Source of the DNA: Liolophura sinensis | Lineage: Eukaryota > Mollusca > Polyplacophora > Chitonida > Chitonidae | Assembly (NCBI RefSeq): GCF_032854445.1 | Contig: NC_088305.1 | Coordinates: 21,988,955 to 22,052,954 of the forward strand | Reading direction: 5' to 3' | Length of the DNA stretch: 64,000 nucleotides | Part shown: piece by piece, positions 32,829 through 44,958 of the stretch | Layout: every line of letters begins with the position of its first letter | Numbering within the stretch: position 1 is the stretch's first letter | Notes under the pieces: generated by a model | The model's database searches: none | The model's input: the letters and a program-made list of their open reading frames with translations, nothing else | What the model was told of the DNA's origin: nothing | Translations under genes and position numbers: made by a program

Positions 32829-35170
32829 CATGTTGTAGCGTCTTATGCCAGCAGGTGGATGGTAATCTCCAGCCGGCTGCTTATGCCAGCCGACGGTTGA
32901 CCAGATCAGAGAAGAACTACCCAGCACACAAGCTGGAATTCCTTGCCTTTAAATGGAGAATTACTGAACATTTCGTGGATACGTATACCCGGCCAAGGAA
33001 GTGCAAGTCTTTACTAATACCAACCCACTTACGTATGTATTAACCTCAGCCAAGTTGGACGCCACAGGTCGTGGATAGTTAACAGCCTTAGCAGATATTT
33101 ACTTGAGCATATATTACAAACCTGGACGGACGAACACTGACGCAGACGCCTTGTCCAGAAGACCACACGAAAGCGATCCGGATACAACACATGATCGTGT
33201 CATGGAAACTGAAACCAGACTTAAACAATATCACTAGAATTCTGATGTAGTCTGCCCCAAAGAAGTTATCAATGCCATGGTGGAAAACCATCTTGAAGAG
33301 GCAGACCTTGCAGTTTTAGCGGAGACCAGTACTCCTGAGCCAGTTCTAGGAAATCCTATTGCCTAGTGCCTTGCTACATCTGCTAAATCAATACTAAGAG
33401 CACATTTCACTTATGGAACTGTCGTGACGAATCATGATTGGGGGGAAAATTCGAAAAGTTGACCTCTGCATCCAAAAAGTTCTAAAGGTGGTGCAGAATG
33501 GTGAGAAAGTTATCTCCGAGTCTCAGTTTTCAGCGGACATTAAGATAATTCTTGGACAGTTTGATAAATTTTGTGTTCAAAATGGGGTTCTTTACCGACG
33601 AAAAATGGACAGAAATGTTTGCAGCTCGTGCTTCCTGCAGCTTCCTGCAGGGGATTCACTATGATAATGGGCATCTGGGATTGGAAAAGACATTGCAGTT
33701 AGCTAGGTCTCGGTTCTGTTGGCCTAAAATGTCAGTGGATGTAGAGGAATGGATAAAGTCCAAGGTGTGTAACAAGGAAAACTCTTCCAAAAAGATCTGC
33801 CCCACTTATCAACATAAAGACCAGCAGACCCATGGAACTGGTACGTATGGACTTTTTGTCAATAAAACCTGATAGAGGAAACTTCCAGAACATCCCAGTG
33901 ATAACAGATCATTTTACTCGGTATGCACAGGCGATACCAACAAAGAGTCCACCAAAAACATCGGGGACGGTTGCAGAAACTCTTTGGGAAAAGTTCTGCA
34001 TTCACTTTGGTCTGCCAGAGCGACTGCACTCAGACCAAGGCAGGGACTTTGAGAGTAAAGTCATTTAGGAACTCACAGGACTTTTAGGTATAAAGAAAAG
34101 TCGCACAACGCCTTAACATCCTCAAGGAGATCCTCAACCCGAGAGGTTCAACAGAACCCTTCTGAATATACTTGGAACATTAGAATTAGAGAAAAAGGAG
34201 CGTTGGAGTAGTCATACAGCAGCGCTTGTCCATGCCTACAACTGTTGTGAAAGCGAGAGTGCGGGATTCTCTCCGTATTCGTTGATGTTCGGCAGAGAGG
34301 CTAGACTTCCTCTGGATCTTGCTTTTGAAAACCATGCCGAGTACGTGAAGCAGCTGCGGGGACAGTTAACACAGGCGTATAAACTCGCGACTGCCAAGTC
34401 TGATAGAACTGCCTCGAACAACAAACATCGATACGACCGGAAGCCAGGGGAAATGATCTTCATGTCGGCGATCGAGTACTTGTTAGAAATGTTGGACTCA
34501 GGGGAAAACAGAATCTTGCTGACATATGGTGCTCCACGGTATGCAGAATCAAGGAGAGAGTTCATGAAGACACTCCTGTTTACAGACTTCAACCGGAATC
34601 CTGTGAAGGTCCTGTTAAAACTCTCCACAGAAACATGCTTTTACCTACTGGTTGTCTGCGGAAGAGAAAAGGCCCACCTCCTGAAATCCAGAAACACAGA
34701 CCACGCAATTGTCAGCAGGCCATGCAGCTTGCCAGTGGATCAAGTGCAGATAATGAGTCTGAATCTAACGACAGTACGTTCCTAATCCCTCAAGATCTCT
34801 CTCGATCATCCAGAAGAACAACTGACCATCGAAGACTAGAGGAGCAGGTGGAAGTTGAGTCACCTTCCAGTCTAAATCCAGATGCAGAGGAATTTGTAAC
34901 CGTTGATGGACAGGTGAATGTTCATGAATCAGGTTAAAGGGATACTGATGCCGATATCACTCGAACGGAAGCAGAACCTGCAGTGACTGGAGACATTTCT
35001 CCGGTTGATCTGGAATCTGATAGCGCTCAAATGAAACAAACAGAACTCGAGGCATCTGAACAGTCGTCAGTTGGTTCTGAACCCAGTCCCATTAAACGTA
35101 AGATAAGGGAACGTAGGCCGACACGTTGTTTAACTTACGATTAAGTAGAAGAAGCAACTTACTATGAACT
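32829..35170 (+). pseudogene. Ty3/Gypsy LTR retrotransposon pol, 3' half, broken
   Basis: The first part encodes the end of the retroviral-type RNase H (QVDGNLQPAAYASRRLTRSE, then PRKCK). Next comes integrase: the HHCC region (GIHYDNGHLG; the second Cys pair is damaged), the core with Asp in VRMDFL, Asp in HSDQGRDF, and Glu in a PQPERFNRTLL segment. A GPY-side region (MFGREARLPLDLAFENHAEY) and a charged tail ending near 35145 follow. At least six frame changes or stops. Gag, protease, reverse transcriptase and the left LTR are absent, and I could not delimit a right LTR. The left edge coincides with the truncation point of Nimb copy 5, so that insertion may have removed or displaced the 5' half. 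Confidence 0.85.
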
Positions 35171-35475
35171 TCAAGAAGGGTTGAGCCCTAAACCAAGAGT
35201 AGGGATGTTTACAAGGTTAAAGTAACAAATATTCGGGCCCTCTGCATAGTTCATCTGTTCCTAGACGTCACAGATTAGGAAAGGGAGAATGGAGCCCAGC
35301 TGAAAAGCGATATCACGTGAGTTCATTAGTATACACACAGCGCTCTTCAGGGTGGAGGTAAAATAAACCCTTTCGTCAGACATACGTTTCTTTACATCAT
35401 GGGCGGAGGTTGTTCATGTCAGACAGCAGGAAAAACTTTCCGATTCTTTCCCGGTGAATATCGTGTGGTTGACTA
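35171..35475. other. Sequence between Gypsy pol and Nimb copy 4, possible LTR remnant
   Basis: No coding content. By position it could include the 3' LTR of the Ty3/Gypsy element, but no second LTR is available for comparison. Confidence 0.3.
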
Positions 35476-35489
35476 TGTGATGGAATTGA
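35476..35489. repeat. Target site duplication, left side of Nimb copy 4
   Basis: tgtgatggaattga here is repeated exactly at 41232-41245 after the CCCCCG terminus. It fixes the boundaries of copy 4. Confidence 0.93.
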
Positions 35490-35748
35490 ATGAATGAATG
35501 AATGAATGATTATGGCTTAACGCCACATCGGCAATATTTCAGCCATACCGTGGCGAGAACAAGGTGAAAGCAAGAGACGATTAAGGTTTTCGATATGACA
35601 ATATGAACACCAAAAGTAAAACAAAAAGTACAGACGTGATTAAAATCGAATAAAAGAAAAATAAGATTTAAAACTCGAAAACCAGGGTTAGAGTACATGT
35701 ATAAATATATATAACTGTTTATCTATAGATATCCATGACAATTAAAAT

Positions 35749-38700
35749 TTATATTTTATGATATAGGCCAATGGCCTTTAAATAATTTATGACAACATCG
35801 CCAGCGATGCTGTCAAACAAATCATATACAGAGTTGACTGTGTAGAATCTCTGCCGAACATGGGCAAAGTCTACACAGTCAACCAGAATATGTTTGATGC
35901 CATATTGAGCATCACATCCAACACACTCGGGAACACTGCTCCCATCCAAGATGAAATTGTGTGTCAGATGAGAATGTCCAATACGGCATCTCGTTAAAAC
36001 GACTTGGTCTCTACGAGACATATCAAATGTATATGAATTATAGCCAATGACCGGATGAATGGCATGCAGTTTATTATGGACCTGCAAGTTCCATTCACCC
36101 TGCCAAAGGCCACGAATATATTTAAGAATATTCGACTTCATGTCAGTATAAGGGATTTTTATCTTAGATATGGGTTTATTTAGGGCAGCTTTCGCCTCCC
36201 TGTCTGCGACTGTGTTTCCATGGATACCAATATGACTTGGTATCCAGCAGAATATAATATCTTTACCTCTTCTAATTAATTTCCTATGTATAGCTAAAAT
36301 TTTAAGGATCGAGGGATTTTTAAATTTATTATTCTGTATTGCCAATAGGCAAGACAACGAGTCAGTGCATATCATTGCCCTCTGGGCACACCCAGAAGAA
36401 ACATATGATAAGGCCAGGAGTATAGCTCTGGCCTCGGCAGAGAATATTGAAGAAGAGGATGGAAGACGAAAGGAAGAGACCCGCTGCTCTAAGACAGCCG
36501 CAGTCGCAACCCTGTCCCCATCCTTCGACCCGTCAGTATATATAAATTTATAATCCGTATAATTAGCTTTAATTTCAGCAAAACCTTGCTGAATTATAAG
36601 AGGATTTGTATTCGATTTATTATATTTACGTAGATCAAATATTAGTTTAGGTTGTGGGAGAAGCCATGGAGGAGACTCCGGAAAAGACACCGGAGCTATA
36701 TCATCCAGCTTGATGTTAGCTCCCACAATATGGTCCTGTATACGAAGACCGAACGAAGGGATCTTGTTAGGACATTTAGTATATTTGTCTACATACAATG
36801 GATTGAAAACACAGTCGTAGGCAGGGTTTGTTGGATGAGCTTTAAGCTTTGTACTATATTGAAGGCTAAGTTTTATACGTCGGTGATATAAAGAAGGTTC
36901 ATTTGCCTCCACGTATAAACTTTCTACTGGTGAGGTTCTAAAAGCACCAAGGCTGAGCCTCAAACCTTGGTGATGAACAGGATCCAACATTTTAATGTAC
37001 GACTTCCTAGCGGAACCGTAAATGATGGATCCATAGTCCAATTTAGACCTCACCAGAGAACGATATAAATTAAGTAAAACTGATCGATCAGCACCCCAAT
37101 CGGTGCTAGACACGACCTTAATTATATCGAGAGCCTTTGTACATTTAGCTTTAAGCATTTTTATGTGAGGTATAAAAGATAGCTTACTATCAAATATTAT
37201 ACCTAAAAATTTTGTTTCTCCAACAATTTTAATCTGTTTACCACAAAAAGTAAGCTCAGGGTCAAGATGAAGTTTCCGTTTATTACAAAAATGCATACCG
37301 ACGGTTTTAGACGTTGAAAATCTAAAACCGTTTTCAGTTGCCCATTTCTCGATCTTATTGAGACAAAGCTGCAACTGACGTTCGATATTATTCATATTCT
37401 TAGCTCGGTAGCATATTAGCTAGGCTATTTATTTTTATGCTAAACAGAGTTGGTGATAGAATGCTGCCCTGGGGTACACCCATTTCCTGCTCATAAGAGT
37501 CAGAAACAGTGGACCCAACCCGTACCTTAAACTGACGATCGGATAAAAATTGGGATATAAATATAGGTAATCGACCTTTAAGACCCATGTTCGCGAGGTC
37601 TTTTAAAATACCATATTTCCATGTGGTGTCGTAGGCCTTTTCAAGGTGAAAAAATATGGACACCACATGTTCGTTATTGATAAAGCCATCGCGAATAAAA
37701 GTTTCAAATCGAACAAGGTGATCCATGGTAGATCTACCTTGCCGAAAACCACATTGAATATTAGATAAAAGCTTGTTGGTTTCAAGAAACCAAACAAGTC
37801 TATCATTAATCATCCGTTCCATAGTCTTACAGACACAGCTGGTAAGAGCTATGGGACGGTAATTATTTGGATCATTATGATCCTTACCCGGTTTGGGAAC
37901 CGGGATAATACACGCCTCCCTCCATGAGGCTGGAAAATTACCAGTTATCCAAATATCATTAATCAAGTCCAAGAGAGTCTCCAGTGGCTCAGGTGGTAAA
38001 TGGTTCAGAAACTTATAATATACATTATCAGGACCACAAGCCGTATCGTGGGCCTTTTTTAATGCAGTTCTAAGTTCCTCGATATTAAACGGATTATTAT
38101 AATCTTCTAAATTCTTAGAAGAAAAGGGCAATTTGGTTTTCTCCTTCTGGTTTTTAATATGTTGGAATTTTTTAGTATAGTTCTCAGAAGAAGATTTCTT
38201 TGAAATTGTCTCAGCTAGTTTATTTGCTATATCAGATGGAGATGTTAATGTATTATCGCCATCTTTTAAATGCTGAACTTTTGCTTTATTATTTTTGCCC
38301 TTAAGTTTCTGAACCATGTTCCAGACCTTACGCATGGGTGTTTTTGACGTAATGCCTGAAACAAAGTTCCGCCAACAAGATCGCCTCTTGGACTTGAGTA
38401 ATCGACGAGCCTTAGCTCGAAAAATACGAACCTGGTTTAAGTTATTATCAGTAGGACATATATTAAAATTTCGCTCGCCTTTTTGCGGTCCTTAATGGCT
38501 TTGCGGCAGTCCTGATCATACCAGGGTTTACTTTTGGATTGTGGATTTGTCGAGGTTTTAGGGATAGTTCTATCGGCAGCTCGTAATACAAGCTCGTTAA
38601 ATTTTAATATTGGATCATCTGCTGTTTTGAGAGTCTCTGGGGTGATATCAGCCTCACAGAACATCTCAAATGCGATCCAATCTGCTTTATCGAATTTCCA

Positions 38701-39393
38701 CCTAGCTACACGTTCTAAAGAATTAGAAGTGATATGTTCTAGGATTATAGGAAAATGGTCACTACCACAAAGATCGTCATGCACCTTCCAAGAAAAATCT
38801 GGGAGAAGTGATGGATCTGTGATAGTGAGATCGATAGCAGAATAAGCGCCATTACCTGGATGTAAATAGGTATTAGAACCATCATTGAAATAACACTGTT
38901 CTTCCTTACATAAGAAGTTTTCGACTATCTTGCCCTTATTATTTATGTTATTACTTCCCCAAAGGGGGTTATGGGAATTTAAATCTCCCAGTATTATAAA
39001 CGGTTTGGGTAATTGTTGTGTCAGATTATGTAACTCATTGGCTGACAAAGAAGTTTTCGGCGGTATATACACCGAACATAATGTGACTGTTTTAGACAAT
39101 GAAACACGAACGGCCACAGCCTGAAGCTCTGTATTCAGAGCAACAGGGCTGTGGATAATGTTGTTATTTATGAATATCGAGGAGCCGCCTGCAGCTCGCT
39201 CTTCTTCATTTGAATAAGTACTATATAATGAATAATTTTTAAGTGTTATTTTATCTTTGTCAGGTGTCTTCAGGTGAGTTTCCTGAAGACAGAGGGCAAC
39301 TGGATTGAAAGTTTGAACTAGCTGTGTTATTTCAATAAAATTTGCCTTAAGACTTCGACAATTCCACTGTATAATTTTGTCTAAGTAAGACAT
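35749..39393 (-). pseudogene. Nimb copy 4 ORF2, lacking the YVDD catalytic box
   Basis: ATG at 39391-39393 (MSYLDKIIQWNCR). Endonuclease motifs are complete: LQETHL, GDLNSHNPLWG, SDHFPII. The frame breaks near 38440-38335, then resumes with the reverse transcriptase (NNYRPIALTSC, QCGFRQGRSTMDHL, EKAYDTTWKYGIL, MGVPQGSILSP). At about 37415-37420 a net deletion of about 50 bases relative to copy 3 removes the segment coding for YVDDFLICY and shifts the frame. The thumb, RNase H (YTDGSK, FSAEA, CTDSLS, ADREAK) and C-terminal CX2CX7HX4C are all open to the stop at 35749. Loss of YVDD abolishes reverse transcription. Confidence 0.93.
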
Positions 39394-40820
39394 TATGGAG
39401 GGAGGCGTATGGGGGATTTCTCTTTATGTTTGGACCGCGGACGACCCTTCCGTGGAGATCGGCTGTTAGATCTCCCTGGTGCGGGTGATGTATCCATCAC
39501 ATCCGCATCTGAGGCTGAAGGACCAACGTCCTCCAACAACCCAAACTTGTTAAAAGTTTGGACAGGGTCCCTAGTGGCCTTAGAGGGACGCTCTGTGGGG
39601 CCACTAGGTTTATTAGTTTTATTGTTATTACTGTGAGGTTTGTTTTTTGATTTGATGCTGTCATTAGGTTCAGGTTTATCAGAGGTTTCGATAATGTTTA
39701 CTGTTTTTATTTGTTCTGCTGAAGTAGTCTGGGTTGAGCAAGTGTTTTGCGCAGGTTGAGCCGAAAGTTTGACAGAAGTGGTACTAGGTTTGTCGTTTTC
39801 AATGGGCCAAGTCAATGAAGTCTGAGTAGCAACAGATACTACTCGCTTGACCACATTGGCGAACGAAGTATGCAGAGAGGAATTAGAAGGTAAGGCCAAT
39901 CTGCGGGCTTCCTGATAAGATATGTTGTTTTTAAATTTGAGGTTGATTATCTGCTTTTCTTTTACGAACAGTGGACAGTCTCTAGAAGAGGCCATGTGAT
40001 CTCCACCGCAATTGCAGCACTTAACTATGCTGTTGCAATCGAAACCATCATGACCCCCACTGCCGCACCGGAAACAAACCAGTTTATTTCTACATTGGCC
40101 CTTGCCATGGCCAAATTTTTGGCAAGTGAAGCAGCGTGTAGGGTTAGGGATATATAAAGCCACATTAACCCTATACGGGCCAATATAGATATATGACGGA
40201 AGAGATGTAGTACTGAATGTTAAAAGATATGTATTTAATTTAATGACATTGCCAGATTTCTTCATAGTGAAGCGTTTTACTCTGGCAACACCTTGTGATT
40301 TTAACTCCTCGCAGATTTCCTCTTCGGTTAAGTTAATAATATCAGCATCCCTATCACGAATTATTCCCTGACAGCTGTTCAGGGAATTGTGAGGGGATAC
40401 GAAAACAGGTATATCGGAAATTTTATTTAGTGACAGCAGATTTTTAGATTGTTGCCTCCGGAAACATTCAATGAGAATGTCTCCGGATCTCAGCTTTTTA
40501 ACATTTTTAAGAGTACCAGCTGCACCCTGGAGAGCTCTTTTCAAAAGGAACGGATGAATTTTGGAGGCCGGCTTTTGTTCACTCTTTGTTGAGAGAACAA
40601 TGAAAGCCGGCCAGCTGTCCTGTTCATTATCGATTGAGTCAGATAGCTTCCTCTTTTTATCAACACACGGCAACAAAGTCGGCTGAGAGGAAGTTCGGTT
40701 AGATAAATTGGAAACATTTGCAGAAATTTTTAATGTTTTAATTTTTATACTCGAACAGATTGATTTATACCAACAGGTTAAATTCAATCTACTCGATTGG
40801 CCCATGAGCCACCGCCTCAA
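39393..40820 (-). pseudogene. Nimb copy 4 ORF1, open but with its normal start deleted
   Basis: The zinc-knuckle protein frame is open to TAA at 39393-39395. It carries CFTCQKFGHGKGQC, CFRCGSGGHDGFDC and CNCGGDHMASSRDC, then a Ser/Arg/Lys-rich tail. Compared with copy 3, a deletion just upstream (near 40745) removes the end of the leader together with the ORF1 ATG. This fuses the ORF1 frame to leader sequence (MRRWLMGQSSRLN), so the 5' end of the open frame is artificial. The stop codon overlaps the ORF2 ATG by one base (TAATG). Confidence 0.88.
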
Positions 40821-41231
40821 AACGTAGTCCTACAAACGATATTTCAGAAATAATATTTGTTCGCCAAACGATATGCTGTTATTGAGGCAATTGGGACCAC
40901 GTAGAGGCAAGACATGACCAAGCCGATTGATCGGACCGGGCCCATCCGACCTCCCGTCTCTCTCCAAGTAAGGGCCAAAGTGACGTGTTGGGCGTGAAGA
41001 TCTCGCAAGACCAACCCACCCTCAGCCACCAGGATCCCGTCCTCGTAGATTACGGGTCGCAACCCACGGCAAACAGATCGCTTCCCGGTTGGCTCTCACA
41101 CAACCGAGAAGATGTGAGCCTATTATAATTACCGGGCTCACACAGGAGAGCTCTAGGTTAGTCGACTTTTACAACAAGCTTGCCTAGAGGGCTGAGGTCC
41201 TATTCTTATCACCCCGGAAACCCCACGGGGG
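40745..41231 (-). other. Nimb copy 4 5' leader
   Basis: Starts with the CCCCGTGGGG hairpin and carries the inverted repeats CTCTAGG/CCTAGAG and GTGAGCC/GGCTCAC, plus a CGGTTG/CAACCG pair. It is nearly identical over about 360 bases to the copy 3 leader (51121-51592), much closer than the two ORF1 sequences are to each other. Confidence 0.85.
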
Positions 41232-41245
41232 TGTGATGGAATTGA

Positions 41246-43033
41246 TGCTTACTGATTGTTGTTTTTTTAGGTAAGGTTTTCGAATACATTTTCTCTCACG
41301 GAAGAAGCGTAAAATCTTAGAAGAGAATTTCGCAGGTTGTTGATATGCCGCTGATCACATTGGTACAGTTTGAGAAGTATTCCATTCGTAGTGCATAGCT
41401 TGTACTAATTCCTCTTGAATGAATGTTCTCTATCACGTCTATAAGAAATACGTTAAAGACTGAGTTTTGCATGCCACTGATAAATTGTGTAAATTACTTG
41501 GAAATATTTTAATGTTGTGATACTATCCAGAGATAGGATATCTCATACATGTACGAAGATTTTTTAATGATCCCAAACTAGACATAACTCTGACCATTAC
41601 GCCTTCAAGTCGTTTGTTCATTGATTGAGATGTATTTTTAAAGAAACTGCCTCATACCGTTGAAAGGTGCGTTATGCTATGTTGTGTGTAAACATTGTTG
41701 CGAATGTAAATGCAACATTTGAAGTTTAGAAGTACATGTGCACAGAATGTGTTCACTGCTTTAGCAAGGCGATTAATATGGACTGAAAGTTAGAGTTAAA
41801 TTTGGTTTTAAAAACAACAAAACTTGCGAGATTGTTCGAAAATTTATGTTGAGAATTATGTTAACCCTTTAACTTGCATGAGTCATTAAAGTATGTTTTT
41901 TTAATTCTGCGCTTTTTTTAGGTAGACGAATGTGTGAGAAGGAAATCTAACCTGAAGCAGAACTCTGACTTGGACAGTGTCTTTTTCTTATCTGATGCCA
42001 AATGGCCTTAACAGCGTGTGTGCCCGGAATCGTAAAATTGGTCCTAGTCTACAGACGTGTTCAGAATTTAAATGCTTGACTGTCAAACACTAGCATACTA
42101 AGTTGCATCTGATTGTATAAATCAACTATAGAGTTCATCCGAAAATGAGTTACAGATATATAGATAAAAGACAATGTTCACAACTTGACGGAGTGTATTT
42201 CTCATCACCTGTTAACGTAGATGCTCGAACAGTGGTTTTGTCCACCTGTTGGTAAGTGAGTAAAAAAATAATAATAATAAAACTAATGTATGAAAATATG
42301 AATTTAGCAGAAATACGACATACACATTTAAAATGAGTTCTCTGAGGTTAAGTAGATATTAGTAAAGGGAGGCAACTTGGGCAAATCATGGGATATGACA
42401 GCTGTTGTAATGTTTGCTAATAAAATACTAATATCTGCATTTATTATTCTCTGAGGTTAAGTAAATATATGTAAAGGGAGGCAACTTGGGCAAATCATGG
42501 GATATGACAGCTGATGTAATATTTGCTAATACAACACTAATATCTGCATTTATTACCAATATTCAGAAAGACAGAACATTGGAGTTAAAACGATTGTGAC
42601 ATTACTTATCTTGATGGCGGATTGGCTAGTATAATGAAATTTTTGAACAGAGAGCACGATTGAATAGGAGTACTTGATGAACTATGTCCCTCACCAAAAA
42701 TGCACCGATGCAAATTTGTAGTTCAAGAGACAAAATTTGTAGTTTGTTGCCGCTAACGCCCACACTGTTGAAGGTTAGGGGCATTACAAACCAGAAGATT
42801 TTGAAAAATGCCCCTCAAAAAATTTCCTTATTCTAGAAATTTTTTTTCCAATGCAAAAAAAGTTCATGTCGCAAAAATATGCCTTAAATGTGCGTTGCAC
42901 GACTCGCAGCACGTGTGCCAACACCTTGAAGATTAACGCAACTGTCCAACTGGCATAAATTACCAACACTCGCAGAGCAGATCTGAACCATTCTGTCAAC
43001 AGGTTTAATATGTACACGGATACAAGTCACAGT
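41246..43033. other. Non-coding stretch with a tandem duplication
   Basis: No supportable gene in about 1.8 kb. The minus-strand open frame 43017-42784 is adjacent to the hAT remnant but has no hAT motif. The stretch contains the 109-bp tandem duplication listed separately. Confidence 0.5.
42338..42555. repeat. 109-bp tandem duplication, two units
   Basis: Units start at 42338 and 42447 with ttctctgaggttaagta and share aaagggaggcaacttgggca and gggatatgacagctg. They differ by a handful of substitutions. Confidence 0.9.
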
Positions 43034-43560
43034 TCAACTGAATTGAGTCTTCTGTATGTAGTACTCTTGGCCCTGGAGAGAAAGTCTTGGGTGAACTCTT
43101 GTTGATAACAGCTCTCTGGCCTGCATGTCCGTCTTTGTGACCATTAGACTTTGAAGCAGAGTAATACCCATATTTGGACGGGGTTCCCTCTGGTTCTTGC
43201 GCACACTGGAGAAAATTCGCTCGGAATCAGCATTGGTGTGAGGAATGACCAGTATTCCAAGCATCACATGTGACAGCACTCCATACTTGGGTTGTGCAGT
43301 GTTGGGTTGCTTTAACGATCCCAACAAGTGCAAACATGGTCGATTCGCACATCTGGGTCCCCTGAAGGCAGGGTATCCACTTGGTACATAAGGTACTGGA
43401 TCTCCAAATCATCTTCTGAGACATCATCTGGCATTATGCAGGGAAATCTGTGCACAATGTTGAGCACGTCGGTGAATTTGAAGATGTAATCTCTAAAACG
43501 CGGTGAAAACTTCCTCTACACAGAGTACTGTATGCAGCACAATAATTGAGATTGCTGTTG
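43034..43560 (-). pseudogene. hAT transposase C-terminal remnant
   Basis: The minus-strand frame 43333-43034 carries a typical hAT dimerisation block: LVIPHTNADSERIFSSVRKN followed by RPNMGITLLQSLMVTK. Upstream on the minus strand, in another frame, residues such as MPDDVSEDDLEIQYLMYQV belong to the same protein. At least one frameshift and no N-terminal or catalytic region nearby. It points away from the plus-strand hAT gene that begins at 44247 and is from a different hAT lineage. Confidence 0.8.
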
Positions 43561-44246
43561 CCTTACTAACACAGTACTTATTATTTACTTCAGGGGGCTA
43601 TGTTTTGCAGCATACAGGCAGTACACCTGGTGGATGCATGGTTGGCTGGGGAAGAACATGAGGAGTGTGATACCTGCATGCAAGGGTTTAGCCAGCCATA
43701 CGTCTCCCCGTCCGTGCGGCGGGCAAACCTCGCGTGCGACAGTGAGACGGGTTGAGCGGATTTGAGACGGGAGCCAAATTATTTTCCAGCTAAATAGGTA
43801 TATGTTGAGACGGTCTACAAATCAATAAAACATGAAATGTCCATACCGTCTTATCCTGTCTTTATTTCTTGTCAGGCGGTATTTTAAAAATCATTGAGCT
43901 GAACACTGCGATAGTTTAAGAAGGCCTACCGAGCCGAAATGTTAAAATCGACCCTTCGATCAGCCTGACCTAGTTATCCAACCAGAGCCGGTATTAGCCG
44001 AACAAGGAGTTGTCTCCCTTTGCTGAAGTACGAAGAGCGGCGAAATTATCTTAAAATTCCTTCCCTGGATAAAACATTTCCATAAACTTTTGGGATATTA
44101 AAATGTATTTTAAGTCTATCGAAAGATTTAATACTTTTGGAATTCCCATCGTTAGTACACTCAAACTCGATACACGCACGCGGTACGAAACATCGAACCA
44201 CGTGGAGTCGGTCTGTGTACTTGTATATAAGCGTTGAAATTGGAAG
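43561..44246. other. Upstream region of the hAT gene
   Basis: No gene recognised. It should contain the left end of the plus-strand hAT element if the element is bounded here, but I could not identify terminal inverted repeats with an 8-bp duplication by eye. Confidence 0.4.
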
Positions 44247-44774
44247 ATGTCAAAACGTGACTCTGAGAAATCAGGCAAGATAACGTGTTTCTTCAACAAA
44301 GCTTCAACTAGTGCTAGTGTACACTCAGACACTGGAGAGGATTCAGATTTGGATCTTGATGTTGAACTCCAGGCACACGCTGGCGTTGAAATTAAGAGTG
44401 ATGGCTCCAGTTGACATGTTGGAAGCGGACCGTCGAGCCAGTGTAGGGAACGGGCCAAAGCGCCGAAAAAAAGGCGGACCGAAACAAAAAAGTTTTCTGC
44501 AGGCTGGACGAAGATGTTCCCGTGACTAACTTACTGTCAGGCTGACAACACAATGAAATGTAAAGTGTGCAGTCAGAGTGGGCGACCCGGAGGTTGGACT
44601 GAGGGCACGAGAAATTTCAGGTGTGGTTTACTTTCAGTTTTGTTGACACTCGGTTGACATTGCTTGATACTGGTATTGTTATACAAAATCATCATCCACA
44701 TTGTGCTATTAATTACATTGCAACTACTGTGACATAAATTTTCAACATGAATGTATTGTTGTCTAAAACAATGG

Positions 44775-44958
44775 GGTCGAGTTTTAACTCTTATTTTTTC
44801 TTTTATGCGATTTTAAACATGTCTGTACTTTTTGTTTTACTTTTGATGTTCATATTATCATATCGAAAACCTTAACCGTCTCTTGTTTTCACCTTGTTCT
44901 CGCCACGATATGGCTGAAATATTGCCGATGTGGCGTAAAGCCATAATCATTCATTCAT
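44775..44958 (+). mobile_element. Short Nimb 3' end inside the hAT intron (copy 8)
   Basis: Only the last 184 bases of the Nimb 3' untranslated region and ATTC tail. It is flanked by perfect 13-bp duplications of tctaaaacaatgg (44762-44774 and 44959-44971). This is a severely 5'-truncated, genuine retrotransposition event, located in intron 1 of the hAT gene. Confidence 0.93.

Larger units (their letters stand above)
35490..41231 (-). mobile_element. Nimb-type retrotransposon, full length (copy 4)
   Basis: A 5.74-kb minus-strand element with a 14-bp target duplication. It has the largest open segments of any copy: ORF1 about 475 codons, endonuclease 318 codons, reverse transcriptase N-terminal part 311 codons, and reverse transcriptase C-terminal part plus RNase H 548 codons. 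Despite that it is dead: a deletion removed the catalytic YVDD box, and another removed the normal ORF1 start. It sits at the end of the Ty3/Gypsy remnant. Confidence 0.93.

Noticed and set aside
41021-41062. A conserved upstream ORF in the Nimb leader (copies 3 and 4, 72 codons)
   Set aside because: The frame has no ATG at its start (TTG only). Its conservation is explained by near-identity of the leaders at the DNA level.
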